Shown here: positions 54,436 through 64,000 of the stretch, piece after piece
Layout: every line of letters begins with the position of its first letter
Numbering within the stretch: the first letter of the stretch is position 1
Source: Synechococcus sp. MW101C3
Lineage (GTDB): Bacteria > Cyanobacteriota > Cyanobacteriia > PCC-6307 > Cyanobiaceae
NCBI RefSeq assembly: GCF_002252635.1
Contig: NZ_NQKX01000001.1
Location: 372,001-436,000 of the forward strand
Length of the DNA stretch: 64,000 nucleotides
Direction of reading: 5' to 3'
Program-made: the position numbers and the translations under genes
Notes under the pieces: model-generated
What the model saw: only the letters and a program-made list of their open reading frames with translations
Databases searched by the model: none
What the model was told of the DNA's origin: nothing

Positions 54436-55751
54436 CCTTCACTCCGCGGTGGGCAACCCCATCCCTCAAGCTGCCACAGCGGCTTGATTCCGTCCATCAC
54501 ACCGTTGCCGCCCGACACAGAGGCTGCCGTGGGAGTGGGGTGCAGCTCCCAGCGGTGGAATTCGTGGCCGCAGACGGATTCTCCGCAGCGTGCCACCAGC
54601 CCGTCGTGGCTGGGGGTGGCCTGTCGGTAGCCGAGCTGGAGAGCCCCGCGTCGGGCCGTGAACGGCAGCAGGCCAGCCATCGGGTAGGGCTGGCCCTCTG
54701 GATCCTCCAACGCCTGCCCCAGCAGCAGCAGGCCACCGCATTCGGCGTAGATCGGCAGGCCGGCGGCTGCGGCACGCCGCAGGTCAGCCAGGCTGCGCCG
54801 GGCGGCAGCCAGTTCCGGCGCGTGCAGCTCCGGGTAGCCGCCCGGCAGGATTACCCCCTGACAATCCGGCGGCAGCGGCGCATCGGCCAGGGGCTGCCAA
54901 AGCCGCGGCTCCACCCCCACCGCTTCGAGCAGTTCGGTGGCTTCCGGGTAGCGGAAGTGGAAGGCGGCATCGGCGGCAATGGCCACACGCACGGGCTCGG
55001 GTGCTGGGGTTTCGTGTTCGAGCCCGAGCGCCCATTGGATCGGATCGCCGCCGGAGGCGGTCTCTGGTGAACTGGCGGGGGGTGCCAGCAGGGGCAGCAG
55101 CTGCGCGAGATCAAGGTGCTGCTCGGCCAGCGCTGCCCATTCTCCGCAGGTGCGCGTGAGGTCGTGGAGCTCATGGGCGGGCAGCAGCCCCAGGTGCCGT
55201 GACGGCAGGCTCAGGCTGGGGTGGCGCGGCAGCAGGCCCAGCACCGGCATGCCGATGGCGGCGAGCGCTTCGCTCAGCAGCGCCTGGTGCCGGGCGGTGC
55301 TTACGCCGTTGAGCACCACCCCGGCCATGGTGAGGTCGCGGCGATGGTGCCGGAAACCGTTGACCAGCGCCGCGACCGATCCGGCCTGGCGGCTGGCTTC
55401 CACCACCAGCACCACCGGCAGCTGCAGCGCGACGGCCAGCTCGGCGGAGCTGCCCTCGTCGCCGGGCCCGCGGCCGTCGAACAGGCCCATGACCCCCTCC
55501 ACCAGGCAGTGGTCGGCCTGACGGCCCCACCAGTGGAAACTGCGCTCCACCCATTCGGGGCCGCAGAGCAGGCGGTCGAGGTTGCGGCACGGCCGGCCGC
55601 TCACCCGGGCCAGCAACTGGGGATCGAGGTAGTCGGGCCCCACCTTGAAGGTCTGGACGCTGCGGCCGCGCTGGCGCAGCAGGGCCGTGAGCGCCAGGCT
55701 GAGCAGCGTTTTGCCGCTGCCGCTGCAGGGGGCCGCAATCAGGCAGGCCAT
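54267..55751 (-). CDS. cobB: Cobyrinate a,c-diamide synthase
   Basis: CobB/CbiA amidates the a and c side chains of cobyrinate using glutamine and ATP. The 494-residue protein has the P-loop-like ATPase start IAAPCSGSGKTLLSLAL, KVGPDYLDPQLLARVSGR and EGVMGLFDG, followed by the glutamine amidotransferase domain with the nucleophile in YAECGGLLLLG and the terminal HASWLHLHWAG. About 40 residues beyond that, Ala/Arg-rich, overlap the acylphosphatase gene (up to 169 bp). ATG at 55751. Confidence 0.93.
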   Translation of the reverse strand: MACLIAAPCSGSGKTLLSLALTALLRQRGRSVQTFKVGPDYLDPQLLARVSGRPCRNLDRLLCGPEWVERSFHWWGRQADHCLVEGVMGLFDGRGPGDEGSSAELAVALQLPVVLVVEASRQAGSVAALVNGFRHHRRDLTMAGVVLNGVSTARHQALLSEALAAIGMPVLGLLPRHPSLSLPSRHLGLLPAHELHDLTRTCGEWAALAEQHLDLAQLLPLLAPPASSPETASGGDPIQWALGLEHETPAPEPVRVAIAADAAFHFRYPEATELLEAVGVEPRLWQPLADAPLPPDCQGVILPGGYPELHAPELAAARRSLADLRRAAAAGLPIYAECGGLLLLGQALEDPEGQPYPMAGLLPFTARRGALQLGYRQATPSHDGLVARCGESVCGHEFHRWELHPTPTAASVSGGNGVMDGIKPLWQLEGWGCPPRSEGWTTRTLHASWLHLHWAGCSAICRRLHDAARRTAPFAVAAAAAAAPAPWPPGSAGS

Positions 55752-55787
55752 CAGTGCCGGCCCCCCGCCGCTGGGTTCAGGACAGCC

Positions 55788-57077
55788 TCAGTTCGGCAGC
55801 AGCTTGGCTGCCAGCGGAGCAGCGGCGGCGAGCAGCGGCGTGGTGGAGTCGTGGCCGCCACCCAGCAGCCGCCCCATTTCCATCTCATCGGACCCGGGCA
55901 CCTTCGGCACCACATCTTCCGCCAGCTCCATCCGCGCCACGCCGCCGGCCTCCAGCCGCATGCAGCCGCCGGTTTCCGAGCAGAGGATCACGCAGAGCGG
56001 CTTGCGATCGTCGGGTTCGCAGATCAGCCGCAACCCCACGATCGTGCCCGGGTGGCTGCTGGGGATCCCCACCGGCACCGGCATCAGCTTGAGGCGCACT
56101 TCCTTGCCGTCGCTGCGCTCGAAGTCGGCGCCGATGGAGTCACCGTCCATTTTGTAACTGGTCACAAAGTGCCAGCCGAGTCGGTCGGCGATCCAGGCGG
56201 CCAGCAGCAGCCCCTGCACCGGATGGCTGCCCTCCACATCGATGTCGAGGTGCACCACGTGGCTGAGCGATTCGCGCCGACCGGGCGGGTCGAACACCAT
56301 CGCCAGCGACTCCCGCCAGCCGCGCAACCGCAGCCAGTTGAGGTCGTTGACGGCGGTGCTGCTGTTGACGCGCTCCTCCAGCAGATCAAGGCAGCGGCGC
56401 GGCGGGCCGAGGGCGCTGTCGATCACCAGCCGGCGCCCCGGGCTGCTGAGGGCCGCCAGCAGATCGGGCGCTTCCTCCAGCGAACCGTTCCACCACACCC
56501 AGCAGGGCAGGTCGTCGGGCACCAGGGGCTGCAGCAGGCTCAGGCCCTGCCGCAGGGCGTCGAAGTCGCCGCGCAGCACCACCACATCTCCGCAGGTGGC
56601 GCCGTTGTTGCCTTCCTCGCTGAGCGGGCAGTAGGCCGCCACAAGCGTTTCCAGGCCGGCGCTATTGCTGAGCGTGGGCGCCAGGGTGATCAGCCGGCGC
56701 GGCTGGTAGGCGCTGATCGCCGATTCCACGTGTTGGCCGCGCAGGTCTTCGCCGACGTGGTCGACCCCCGCGTGCTCGCCCAGCGCCCAGGCCAGTTCTG
56801 GTGCCAGCGGCGAGGTGCTGGGGGGAAGGCCACAGAAGTCGACCGCTTCACGGGCCGCCTCCAGCACTTCCGGACGCACCACCCCGGTCACCGGGCCTTC
56901 CAGCCGGCCCAGCCGCACCAGGTGCTGTTCCACCCAGGCCGGTTGCCACACCAGCAGGGTGAAGGTGCTGGCCCCGCTGCTGTGCCCCAGGTCGTGCTGC
57001 CAGAGCTTCTCCAGGTAGCCGGTGAGCTCGGGGGGCGGCAGTTCCACCGGGGCCTGAAGGGTCAGTTGGGGGCTCAT
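55788..57077 (-). CDS. opcA: Glucose-6-phosphate dehydrogenase assembly protein OpcA
   Basis: A 429-residue protein; OpcA activates G6PDH (Zwf) in cyanobacteria as a redox-dependent allosteric effector under thioredoxin control. DLGHSSGASTFTLLVWQPAW near the N-terminus and the Cys-containing segments AAYCPLSEEGNNGATCGDV are consistent with family members. It lies directly downstream of zwf on the same strand (57 bp), the standard order. cobB follows. Confidence 0.92.
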   Translation of the reverse strand: MSPQLTLQAPVELPPPELTGYLEKLWQHDLGHSSGASTFTLLVWQPAWVEQHLVRLGRLEGPVTGVVRPEVLEAAREAVDFCGLPPSTSPLAPELAWALGEHAGVDHVGEDLRGQHVESAISAYQPRRLITLAPTLSNSAGLETLVAAYCPLSEEGNNGATCGDVVVLRGDFDALRQGLSLLQPLVPDDLPCWVWWNGSLEEAPDLLAALSSPGRRLVIDSALGPPRRCLDLLEERVNSSTAVNDLNWLRLRGWRESLAMVFDPPGRRESLSHVVHLDIDVEGSHPVQGLLLAAWIADRLGWHFVTSYKMDGDSIGADFERSDGKEVRLKLMPVPVGIPSSHPGTIVGLRLICEPDDRKPLCVILCSETGGCMRLEAGGVARMELAEDVVPKVPGSDEMEMGRLLGGGHDSTTPLLAAAAPLAAKLLPN

Positions 57078-57134
57078 GGAGAGAGGGGCAGGGAGGGGGG
57101 ACGGGACGGATGTGGATGGTGGAGGCCGAGGCGT

Positions 57135-58658
57135 TCAGGGGCGGCGCCAGACCAGGTCGTCGCTGGCGAGCAGGCTGTCGGCAGCGGCGGGGCCCCAGGT
57201 GCGGGCCTCATAGGGCTGGACCGGCAGCTGCCAGGGACTGTCCTCGATCAGCTCCAGCAGGGGGGTGTAGAGGCGCCACGCCGCTTCCACCTCATCGCCG
57301 CGGGTAAACAGGGTGGGATCTCCCAGCATGGCGTCGGCGAGCAGGCGCACGTAGCCCTCATCGGAGGGTTCCCCGAACGATTCGTCGTAGGAGAACTGCA
57401 TGTCGACCGGCCGGCTGCGCATGCCCGATCCCGGAGCCTTCACCTCGAAGCGGAATTCGGCGCCCTCGTTGGGCTGGATGCGCAGGATCAGCTGGTTGGC
57501 GGTTGGGCTGCCGCCGGCGGCGTCGAAGAGGTGCACCGGCGCCTCACGGAAGGTGAGCACCACCTCGCTGAGCCGCTTGGGCAGTTGCTTGCCGGTGCGC
57601 AGATAGAAGGGCACCCCCTGCCAGCGCCAGTTGTCGATGAACAGCTTCATCGCCACATAGGTTTCGGTGGTGCTGTTCGGGTTGACCCCCGGCTCCTCCC
57701 GGTAGCCCTTGATCGGCCGGCTGCGGGAGCCGCCGGGTCCGTACTGGCCGCGTACGCAGCAGTTCCAGGGCTCGGCCTCATCGGCGAGGCGAGCGGCCTG
57801 CAGCACCTTGGCCTTCTCGTTGCGGATTGCTTCCGGGTCGAAGCGGCCCGGCGCTTCCATGGTGGTGAGCGCCAGCATCTGGGTGAGGTGGTTCTGCACC
57901 ATGTCCCGCAGGGCGCCGGAGCTTTCGTAGTAGCCGGCCCGCTCCTCCACCCCCACGGTTTCAGCGGCGGTGATCTGCACGCTGGAGATGAAGTTGCGGT
58001 TCCAGATCGGCTCGAAGATGGTGTTGGCGAAGCGCAGCACCAGGATGTTCTGGACCGTTTCCTTGCCCAGGTAGTGGTCGATCCGGAAGACCTGGTTTTC
58101 CTGGGCGCAGGCCTGCACGATTCGGTTGAGCTTCTCGGCGCTCCCGTAGTCACGACCGAAGGGCTTCTCGATCACCACCCGGCTGCGCTGCGGGTCGCTC
58201 AGCAGGCCGGCATCGGCGAGGGCGCGGCAGCCGCTGCCATAGAAGGTGGGCGACACCGACAGGTAGAAGGTGCGGTTGGAGCGAGTGGCCCGTAGCCGGT
58301 CGATGGCCTCGAGCCGCTGGCCCAGGCGCACCAGATGCTCAGGCACCTGCAGGTCCACCGGCTCGTAGAAGAGGCCGCTGCTGAACTGTTCCCAGGCGCT
58401 GGCGTGGTCGGCCACCTCCTCCGCCAGGGCCTCGGTCATGCGGGCGCGGAACTCTTCATCGCTCCAGGGGCGGCGGGCGCAGCCCAGCACGGCGAACTCG
58501 CTGGGCAGGCGCCGCTGGCGAAACAGCTCGAACAGCGCCGGAATCAGCTTGCGGTGGGTGAGGTCGCCGCTGGCGCCGAAGATCACCAGACACTGGGGCG
58601 AGATCACCCGCTCCTGGCGCAACCCGACCCTGAGCGGATTGGTGAGGACGGCGGTCAT
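57135..58658 (-). CDS. zwf: Glucose-6-phosphate 1-dehydrogenase
   Basis: Zwf is the entry enzyme of the oxidative pentose phosphate pathway and gives NADPH in the dark. The 507-residue protein starts its Rossmann fold with VIFGASGDLTHRKLIP and has the active-site FRIDHYLGKETVQN and the substrate-binding PTFYGSG. ATG at 58658 is chosen; an upstream frame would run into the petH terminator. Its partner opcA follows. Confidence 0.96.
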   Translation of the reverse strand: MTAVLTNPLRVGLRQERVISPQCLVIFGASGDLTHRKLIPALFELFRQRRLPSEFAVLGCARRPWSDEEFRARMTEALAEEVADHASAWEQFSSGLFYEPVDLQVPEHLVRLGQRLEAIDRLRATRSNRTFYLSVSPTFYGSGCRALADAGLLSDPQRSRVVIEKPFGRDYGSAEKLNRIVQACAQENQVFRIDHYLGKETVQNILVLRFANTIFEPIWNRNFISSVQITAAETVGVEERAGYYESSGALRDMVQNHLTQMLALTTMEAPGRFDPEAIRNEKAKVLQAARLADEAEPWNCCVRGQYGPGGSRSRPIKGYREEPGVNPNSTTETYVAMKLFIDNWRWQGVPFYLRTGKQLPKRLSEVVLTFREAPVHLFDAAGGSPTANQLILRIQPNEGAEFRFEVKAPGSGMRSRPVDMQFSYDESFGEPSDEGYVRLLADAMLGDPTLFTRGDEVEAAWRLYTPLLELIEDSPWQLPVQPYEARTWGPAAADSLLASDDLVWRRP

Positions 58659-58743
58659 GGGGGAAGGGCGGGCCTGATTCATCCACGAAAGCCGGGAACC
58701 GGCCACCCACGGAGTGCCCAGGCGGCTATGTGGGGGTTTCGGC

Positions 58744-58771
58744 AAAAAAAAAGCCCGCCCAGAGGGCGGGC
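58744..58771 (-). terminator. Intrinsic terminator of petH
   Basis: On the reverse strand GCCCGCCC and GGGCGGGC form a perfect 8-bp stem with a three-base loop, followed by nine T's. It separates petH from zwf transcription. Confidence 0.93.
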
Positions 58772-58794
58772 CAAGCCTGCAGGAAGCAGCCGGG

Positions 58795-59997
<1,203 letters not shown>

Positions 59998-60086
59998 TCA
60001 GATCTTAGGCAACGCTCCGAAGCCACAACCGGCTCCCCAGCAGGTGCGCGGTTCCTGACGCCGACATCCGGGCATCAGGGCTAAGT

Positions 60087-60704
60087 TTGGTGCGCGACAA
60101 CAGGTTGTCCTCTCCCCTACGTTCCCCGGCACTGGGGTGTTTCTACGTGGTGTCTTCCGCCGGTTCGCTCATCACTGCGTCAAGCCCGGCCACAGGGCAA
60201 CACTCCTGCCCCCTCGACACCATCCAACAGGAGATGGAGCGCCTGCCCCAGGGGGCTCGCCGTCTGGCCGTTCAGCTGCGCATCGACCTCAAGGACGACC
60301 TGATCTGGTCGGTGCTCACGGATTACGAGCACCTCAGCCGCTTCATCCCGAACCTCTCCACCTCGCGGTTGCTGTGGCGCCGCGACGACCGGGTGGGTCT
60401 GGAGCAGGTGGGCTGCCAACAGTTCTGTGGTCTGCGCTTCTCGGCGCGGGTGGAACTGGAGCTCCAGGAAGTGCGGGAACACGGCATGCTCCGCTTCGCC
60501 ATGATCCAGGGCGATTTCCGCCGTTTTGAAGGGGCGTGGCAGGTGAGCCCGGATCCGATCGGCTCCCGGCTCCTTTACGACCTCACCGTGCAGGGCCGCC
60601 CGGGTATGCCGATCGCGCTGATTGAGCAGCGCCTGCGCGAAGACCTGGCTGCCAACCTGCGGGCAGTGCAACAGGAAGCACTGCGCCGCTCGGGCCGCCT
60701 CTGA
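60087..60704 (+). CDS. SRPBCC-fold (START/COQ10-like) protein
   Basis: A lipid- or hydrophobic-ligand-binding fold: VLTDYEHLSRFIPNLSTSRLL is the typical entry to the polyketide-cyclase/COQ10-like domain (about 60-200), ending YDLTVQGRPGMPIALIEQRLRED. Ligand unknown; cyanobacterial members have been proposed to carry quinones or pigments. The start is uncertain: GTG at 60087 gives 205 residues, GTG at 60147 or 60150 about 185. It diverges from petH. Confidence 0.8.
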   Translation: MVRDNRLSSPLRSPALGCFYVVSSAGSLITASSPATGQHSCPLDTIQQEMERLPQGARRLAVQLRIDLKDDLIWSVLTDYEHLSRFIPNLSTSRLLWRRDDRVGLEQVGCQQFCGLRFSARVELELQEVREHGMLRFAMIQGDFRRFEGAWQVSPDPIGSRLLYDLTVQGRPGMPIALIEQRLREDLAANLRAVQQEALRRSGRL

Positions 60705-61088
60705 GACCACCAGGCGGAGCCTGGCTGGGCTTACAGCCGCTGGCCTTGTGGCGGAAACTCACAGAGAACGGAATGCCGACTTGTTGAGCCTCAGACCCCC
60801 AGAGTAACGAGCCTTGACGCCGTCACGGAGAGAGTGTGCTCCCTGCAAAGCTTGGCTTCCGGTAGTTAATGAAGGCTGGCGTTGAGCAGGACGGCCCCAG
60901 CCCAAAGGCTGATGCCCTGCACTGAGCTGGATGGACTGTACTGAGGATGTTGCCCCGAACTGAACGATTGATCGAATAAATCAGACGCTTGAAAAGGGAA
61001 ACGAATCGGATTTGGCTGTATGAAAACAAAAACAGATGGAGTCTATTCTTGAATGTAATAAATAAAGATCGTATTCTGACTTAAGATA
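60705..61088. other. Gene-free region with AT-rich end
   Basis: No gene is supported in this 384-bp stretch. The part from 60960 to 61088 is conspicuously AT-rich, with homopolymer A runs, directly downstream of the tRNA-Glu on its transcript. It may contain the 3' end of that transcript. Confidence 0.55.
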
Positions 61089-61161
61089 TACCCCCAAGGG
61101 GATTCGAACCCCTGTCGCCTCCGTGAAAGGGAGGTGTCCTAGGCCTCTAGACGATGGGGGC
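61089..61161 (-). tRNA. tRNA-Glu (TTC)
   Basis: A 73-nt cloverleaf on the reverse strand. The anticodon loop CTTTCAC has TTC, the anticodon stem is CCTCC/GGAGG, and the acceptor GCCCCCA pairs with TGGGGGT with a G-U at 1-72. The CCA end is not encoded, unlike the initiator tRNA-Met. Charged tRNA-Glu also starts tetrapyrrole synthesis by the C5 pathway and thereby chlorophyll. Confidence 0.95.
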
Positions 61162-61235
61162 GAGGCCACGGGTGAAGGGCGTTCGAAGCCTCTCCATCCG
61201 ACGTGTTGGACGCTACGGGTCGGAGTGGCCCTTCG

Positions 61236-62429
61236 TCAAGGAGGAGAAGCGACTGCCGCGTTCTGACCGTTCCACACCGGCACGGTGAAATGGAAGCAGG
61301 CCCCTTCTCCCGGCTCCGAAACCACCCAGATCCGACCGCCATGCACTTCCACGATCCGCCTGCACACGGACAGGCCCACCCCGAAGCCTGAGGTGGTGCC
61401 CGAGGTCTGGGGCAGGCGCACCCGCTCCAGGAACACCCGCTGCTGTTCGTTTCTGGGAATGCCCGGGCCGGTGTCGCAGACACTCACCTGCAGCCACTGG
61501 TTGGTGCGGTGGAGCAGCGTGAGGTGCACCTGGCCCCCGTCAGGGGTGAATTTCAAGGCGTTCTCGATCAGGTTGAGCAGCACCTGCCGCATGCGCCGCT
61601 GATCGGCAAACACGGCCGGGAGGTCGGCGGGAATGTCGGTAATCAGCTGGATGTCGCGGCCCACCCATAGCTTTTCAAGCTCCAGGATCGCCTCCGCCGC
61701 CACCGAGGCCAACCCAAGCTGCTGGGGATTGAAGAGGGCCTCCCAGCGGGTGGTCCCCACTTCCAGCAGGTCCTTGGAGAGGTGCTCGATGTCGTCCAGC
61801 CGCCGGTCGAGCACGTCGCGGCAACGCGTGGTGTCGATGTGGCCGAGCTGCAGGCTCTGCAGCGCCAGCTTGGCCGCGGTGAGCGGCGTACGCAGTTCAT
61901 GGGCCACCATGCGCAGCAGGCGTTCCTGCACCCCCAGCCGCTCAATCAGGGTTTCGTTCTCCTGGCGCAGCACCAGCAATTGATCTTCCAGTTGCAGTTC
62001 CCGCTGCGTGCGGCTGCCATCCATTTCTGCGGGGCGCAGGCTCATGCCAAGGCCGCTCACCACTTCCCGCTGCTGCCAGCGGGGTAGCCAGCCCTTGAGC
62101 TGCTGCAGCACGGTGTTTCCGGCAAACACCTGGCGTGGCTTCGGTTCAAGTTTCACCAAGGCCGGGGTGGCCACGAGACGGTGGAGCTCCAAAAGCTCCG
62201 GGCGCTCGGCCGGGTGGGCCACTTCAAGTTTTACATCGAAACCGCTGTCGCTGCTCTGGAGCAGGTGCATGACGCCGCGCAGGTCGGCGGTGGCGAGATG
62301 GTACGGCGCCGCCACCAGCAGCAGTTTCAGCGGGCGACGCGGCGGCGGTGAGGCCTCAGGGGGATGGGTGGTGGGGTTAGGCCCCCCCGCAGCAGGCACC
62401 GTCTGGCTGGTCCAATACGTAATCGCCAC
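61236..62429 (-). CDS. sasA: Circadian output kinase SasA
   Basis: SasA binds KaiC and phosphorylates RpaA to pass on clock time. The 397-residue protein has an N-terminal KaiB-like thioredoxin fold (about 34-120: [32 protein letters not shown]), then the histidine kinase with His177 in [17 protein letters not shown] and the ATP-binding [21 protein letters not shown] and [12 protein letters not shown] at 62429. kai genes are not in the window. Confidence 0.95.
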   Translation of the reverse strand: MAITYWTSQTVPAAGGPNPTTHPPEASPPPRRPLKLLLVAAPYHLATADLRGVMHLLQSSDSGFDVKLEVAHPAERPELLELHRLVATPALVKLEPKPRQVFAGNTVLQQLKGWLPRWQQREVVSGLGMSLRPAEMDGSRTQRELQLEDQLLVLRQENETLIERLGVQERLLRMVAHELRTPLTAAKLALQSLQLGHIDTTRCRDVLDRRLDDIEHLSKDLLEVGTTRWEALFNPQQLGLASVAAEAILELEKLWVGRDIQLITDIPADLPAVFADQRRMRQVLLNLIENALKFTPDGGQVHLTLLHRTNQWLQVSVCDTGPGIPRNEQQRVFLERVRLPQTSGTTSGFGVGLSVCRRIVEVHGGRIWVVSEPGEGACFHFTVPVWNGQNAAVASPP

Positions 62430-62611
62430 ATTATGAGTTCACCCGCAGTCCATGGCAGGGCGCTGGGCCGGTTTGGTGGACTGCGGGCGGGCGCAGGCGG
62501 TTTCGGGCGCGGGGGGCCGGCCGGAGAACCAGGCGGGTTGCGCGGGACGGCGTGGAGAGTGGGCGAGGCACGGCTGCTGCACGATTGAAGTTCATCGGCT
62601 GGTGCAGCACC

Positions 62612-63100
62612 ATGGAGGTTCACGCGTCCTCCCCTTTGCGTCTTCTGCCCCGCTGGAGCCGGTCCCTCGTGGCGGTCCCCCTCCTGCTGCTCCCCTTCGC
62701 GTCTCTGCCCGCCGCCGCTCAAACCGCACCGGCCACGGAAGCGCAGATGCAGCTGTATACCCGGATCGCGGCTGTCAACGTTTGCATCGCCCGCGGCGGC
62801 GGCGTGGACTTCGACAAGGCCGTGGCCATCGCCGGTGAAACCATCGCGCAAGTGCTCCAGGGGCTGCACGGCGGCAAGATCCAGCAGGTGGGCACCCAGA
62901 CCCTCACCATTGAGGATTTGCGGCGCGGTGCCGTGAACTCCGCCGTGATCGGCGCGGTGGATCTCTGTCCGAAACAGGTCCCGCCGGATGTAGTGAAGCG
63001 GGTGGAGGCGGCCATCAAGCAGCAGGGATCTGGCGCAAGGCCGGCAGCTGGCCCGCTCGCACCTGCACCAGCTGCCCCTGCAAAGGCACCTCCGAAGTAG
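62612..63100 (+). CDS. Exported small protein of unknown function
   Basis: A 162-residue protein with a signal peptide (RSLVAVPLLLLPFASLPAAAQ, cleavage probably after AAAQ). The mature part has two conserved-looking cysteines (VNVCIARGGGVDFDKAVA and AVDLCPKQVPPDVVK), which may form a disulfide, and a Pro/Ala-rich tail. I recall similar marine Synechococcus proteins annotated as cAMP phosphodiesterase, without support in this sequence. ATG at 62612, divergent from sasA. Confidence 0.7.
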   Translation: MEVHASSPLRLLPRWSRSLVAVPLLLLPFASLPAAAQTAPATEAQMQLYTRIAAVNVCIARGGGVDFDKAVAIAGETIAQVLQGLHGGKIQQVGTQTLTIEDLRRGAVNSAVIGAVDLCPKQVPPDVVKRVEAAIKQQGSGARPAAGPLAPAPAAPAKAPPK

Positions 63101-63149
63101 GTGGCTGAGACGTTGGCTTTTTGATAGAGGCCAACCTCACAACTGGCGG

Positions 63150-63165
63150 TCGCATCCGGATGCGA
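63150..63165. promoter_or_regulatory. Perfect 16-bp palindrome upstream of exported protein gene
   Basis: TCGCATCCGGATGCGA is an exact inverted repeat, 85 bp before the ATG at 63251 and 50 bp after the previous stop. It has no U-tract, so an operator or RNA hairpin is more likely than a terminator. Confidence 0.4.
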
Positions 63166-63250
63166 TTGACCCCCTGGTCAGTTGCAGTTCATTCAGGGCT
63201 TCTGGCTTTGCTGAAGGCATCCCTCCGGGGTGTTTTTCACCAACGTCGTC

Positions 63251-63721
63251 ATGACCTTCTCGTCATCTTCTGCCCTGATGGCCGCCGGCCTGCTCAGCAT
63301 TGGTTCCTTGGCTCCGCTCGCGGTCCAGGCTCAGTCGCTTGGGTTTCCTGGCCAGGCCTACCAGCAGGTGCCGGTGTATCAGCAGCAGCCGGTGTACCGC
63401 CAGGTTCCCGTCTATCGCCAGGTCCCCGTGGCCCAGACACTCCCACAGTCGGGAGTGATTCCGGTGCGGAACTTCCCCGCTCCTTATCAGGATTATCAGG
63501 GGCAGGTGAACGGCTTCAATGCACCGCAGACCTTTGAAGAAGCGCAAGCGCTGCAACAGCGCTGCTCGATCGGCCGGCTCGTGGGCGGCGTGATCGGCGG
63601 TGGCATCGGCTATGCCGCCTCCCGCGACCAGGGCCGGACCTGGGCAGTGCCGCTTGGCGCGCTGCTGGGCTCCCAGGTGGGTTGCAATGCCGGCCAGGGA
63701 CGCAGTCCGCTGCCTTGGTGA
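63251..63721 (+). CDS. Exported Gln/Pro/Tyr-repeat protein with glycine-zipper segment
   Basis: A 156-residue protein. After a signal peptide (SALMAAGLLSIGSLAPLAVQAQ) comes a repeat of QVPVY/QPVYR words (QQVPVYQQQPVYRQVPVYRQ), and later RLVGGVIGGGIGYAASR, a glycine-zipper-like segment found in outer-membrane and cell-surface proteins. One cysteine pair (QQRCSIG, GCNAG) is present. ATG at 63251 is chosen; GTG at 63230 is possible. Function unknown. Confidence 0.7.
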   Translation: MTFSSSSALMAAGLLSIGSLAPLAVQAQSLGFPGQAYQQVPVYQQQPVYRQVPVYRQVPVAQTLPQSGVIPVRNFPAPYQDYQGQVNGFNAPQTFEEAQALQQRCSIGRLVGGVIGGGIGYAASRDQGRTWAVPLGALLGSQVGCNAGQGRSPLPW

Positions 63722-63775
63722 TCGCGGCGCCGCCTGGCACCCTTCAGGATCAGAGGGTTGTTCTTCCCTGGGTCG

Positions 63776-64000
63776 ATGCCGGATGTGCGCCTGGCCGATT
63801 ACCGGCCTTATCCCTACGCGCTGGAGCGCACGGACCTGACCGTGCGCCTCTTCCCCGACCACGGCCTGGTGGAAGCGACCCTTTCGTTCCTTCCCGCGGC
63901 GGGGGCGTCTGCAACTGCTCAAGCCGCTTCACCGTTGGAGCTGCGGGGGGTGGGTCTGGAGCTGGAGGCTCTGGCCATCGACGGGGAACCACTTCCGCCT
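63776..64000 (+). CDS. pepN: Aminopeptidase N, N-terminal fragment (partial)
   Basis: The first 75 codons of a gene cut by the window end. MPDVRLADYRPYPYALERTDL and the following VRLFPDHGLVEATLSFLP match the start of the M1 aminopeptidase PepN (ADYRPPxYxIxxxDLxxxL). The catalytic HEXXH domain lies outside. ATG at 63776. Confidence 0.75.
   Translation, partial: MPDVRLADYRPYPYALERTDLTVRLFPDHGLVEATLSFLPAAGASATAQAASPLELRGVGLELEALAIDGEPLPP

Noticed and set aside
55221-58295. A 1024-codon forward open frame across cobB, opcA and zwf
   Set aside because: It runs antisense through three clear genes and their spacers and encodes low-complexity sequence; an artefact of high third-position GC.

Overview
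This is about 64 kb of a GC-rich (mostly well above 60% by eye) picocyanobacterial chromosome, most like the freshwater/euryhaline Cyanobium-Synechococcus group. The evidence is the Mg-chelatase H subunit (oxygenic chlorophyll synthesis), a high-light-inducible protein, a ferredoxin-NADP reductase with a phycobilisome-linker-like N-terminus, the KaiC-linked kinase SasA, an inactive ClpR next to ClpP, the OpcA-Zwf pair, CGLD27, and many small proteins of cyanobacteria-only DUF families (DUF3038, DUF4335, DUF2949, DUF3318, DUF3386, DUF2811, DUF6447, DUF6737). No rRNA operon, prophage, IS element or CRISPR array is seen. All family names are from recognition of the sequence, not from a search.

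Layout. 0-8.5 kb: end of ftsZ, panB, convergent hemW, then a forward run of PIN/TRAM protein, clpR, clpP, ilvC, an MFS-like permease and cobD. 8.6-13.2 kb: a reverse-strand surface-polysaccharide and signalling patch (undecaprenyl-phosphate sugar transferase, group 1 glycosyltransferase, membrane diguanylate cyclase) with an unusually AT-rich stretch. 13.4-21.4 kb: many small lineage-specific proteins, an OmpR/EnvZ-type two-component pair, a secreted EF-hand protein, DUF3038/DUF4335, apt and DUF2949. 21.4-29.1 kb: FAD hydroxylase, hli, dapB and chlH. 29.1-36.2 kb: folP, a methyltransferase, tpiA, an S4 protein, an MsbA-like ABC exporter and small conserved proteins. 36.2-44.1 kb: carB, DUF3318, rsfS, CGLD27, asparaginase, initiator tRNA-Met and a GMC oxidoreductase. 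44.1-47.3 kb: an 829-bp gene-free segment with a degenerate 15-bp repeat array, DUF2811, cbiX with a histidine-rich tail, and a SemiSWEET. 47.2-54 kb: a PgpH-type HD hydrolase, then a coupled forward run folD-crtE-DUF212-RecD-like helicase, then a GAP-family membrane protein. 54-60 kb: acylphosphatase, cobB, opcA, zwf, petH on the reverse strand. 60-64 kb: an SRPBCC protein, tRNA-Glu, sasA, two exported proteins and the start of pepN.

How it fits together. Three separate cobalamin genes (cobD, cbiX, cobB) point to de novo B12 synthesis. chlH plus tRNA-Glu supply tetrapyrroles. opcA-zwf-petH are a redox/NADPH block. The gene packing is very tight: several stop/start overlaps (ATGA, TTGA), convergent genes overlapping by up to about 120 bp, and one same-strand overlap of up to 169 bp (cobB/acylphosphatase).

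No single striking new system stands out. The observations most worth a second look are the 15-bp repeat array near 44.4 kb, an untracked 51-codon frame with an internal ten-residue repeat behind tpiA, a FAD hydroxylase whose start codon abuts an intrinsic terminator, the c-di-GMP/polysaccharide patch, and the permease translationally coupled to cobD.
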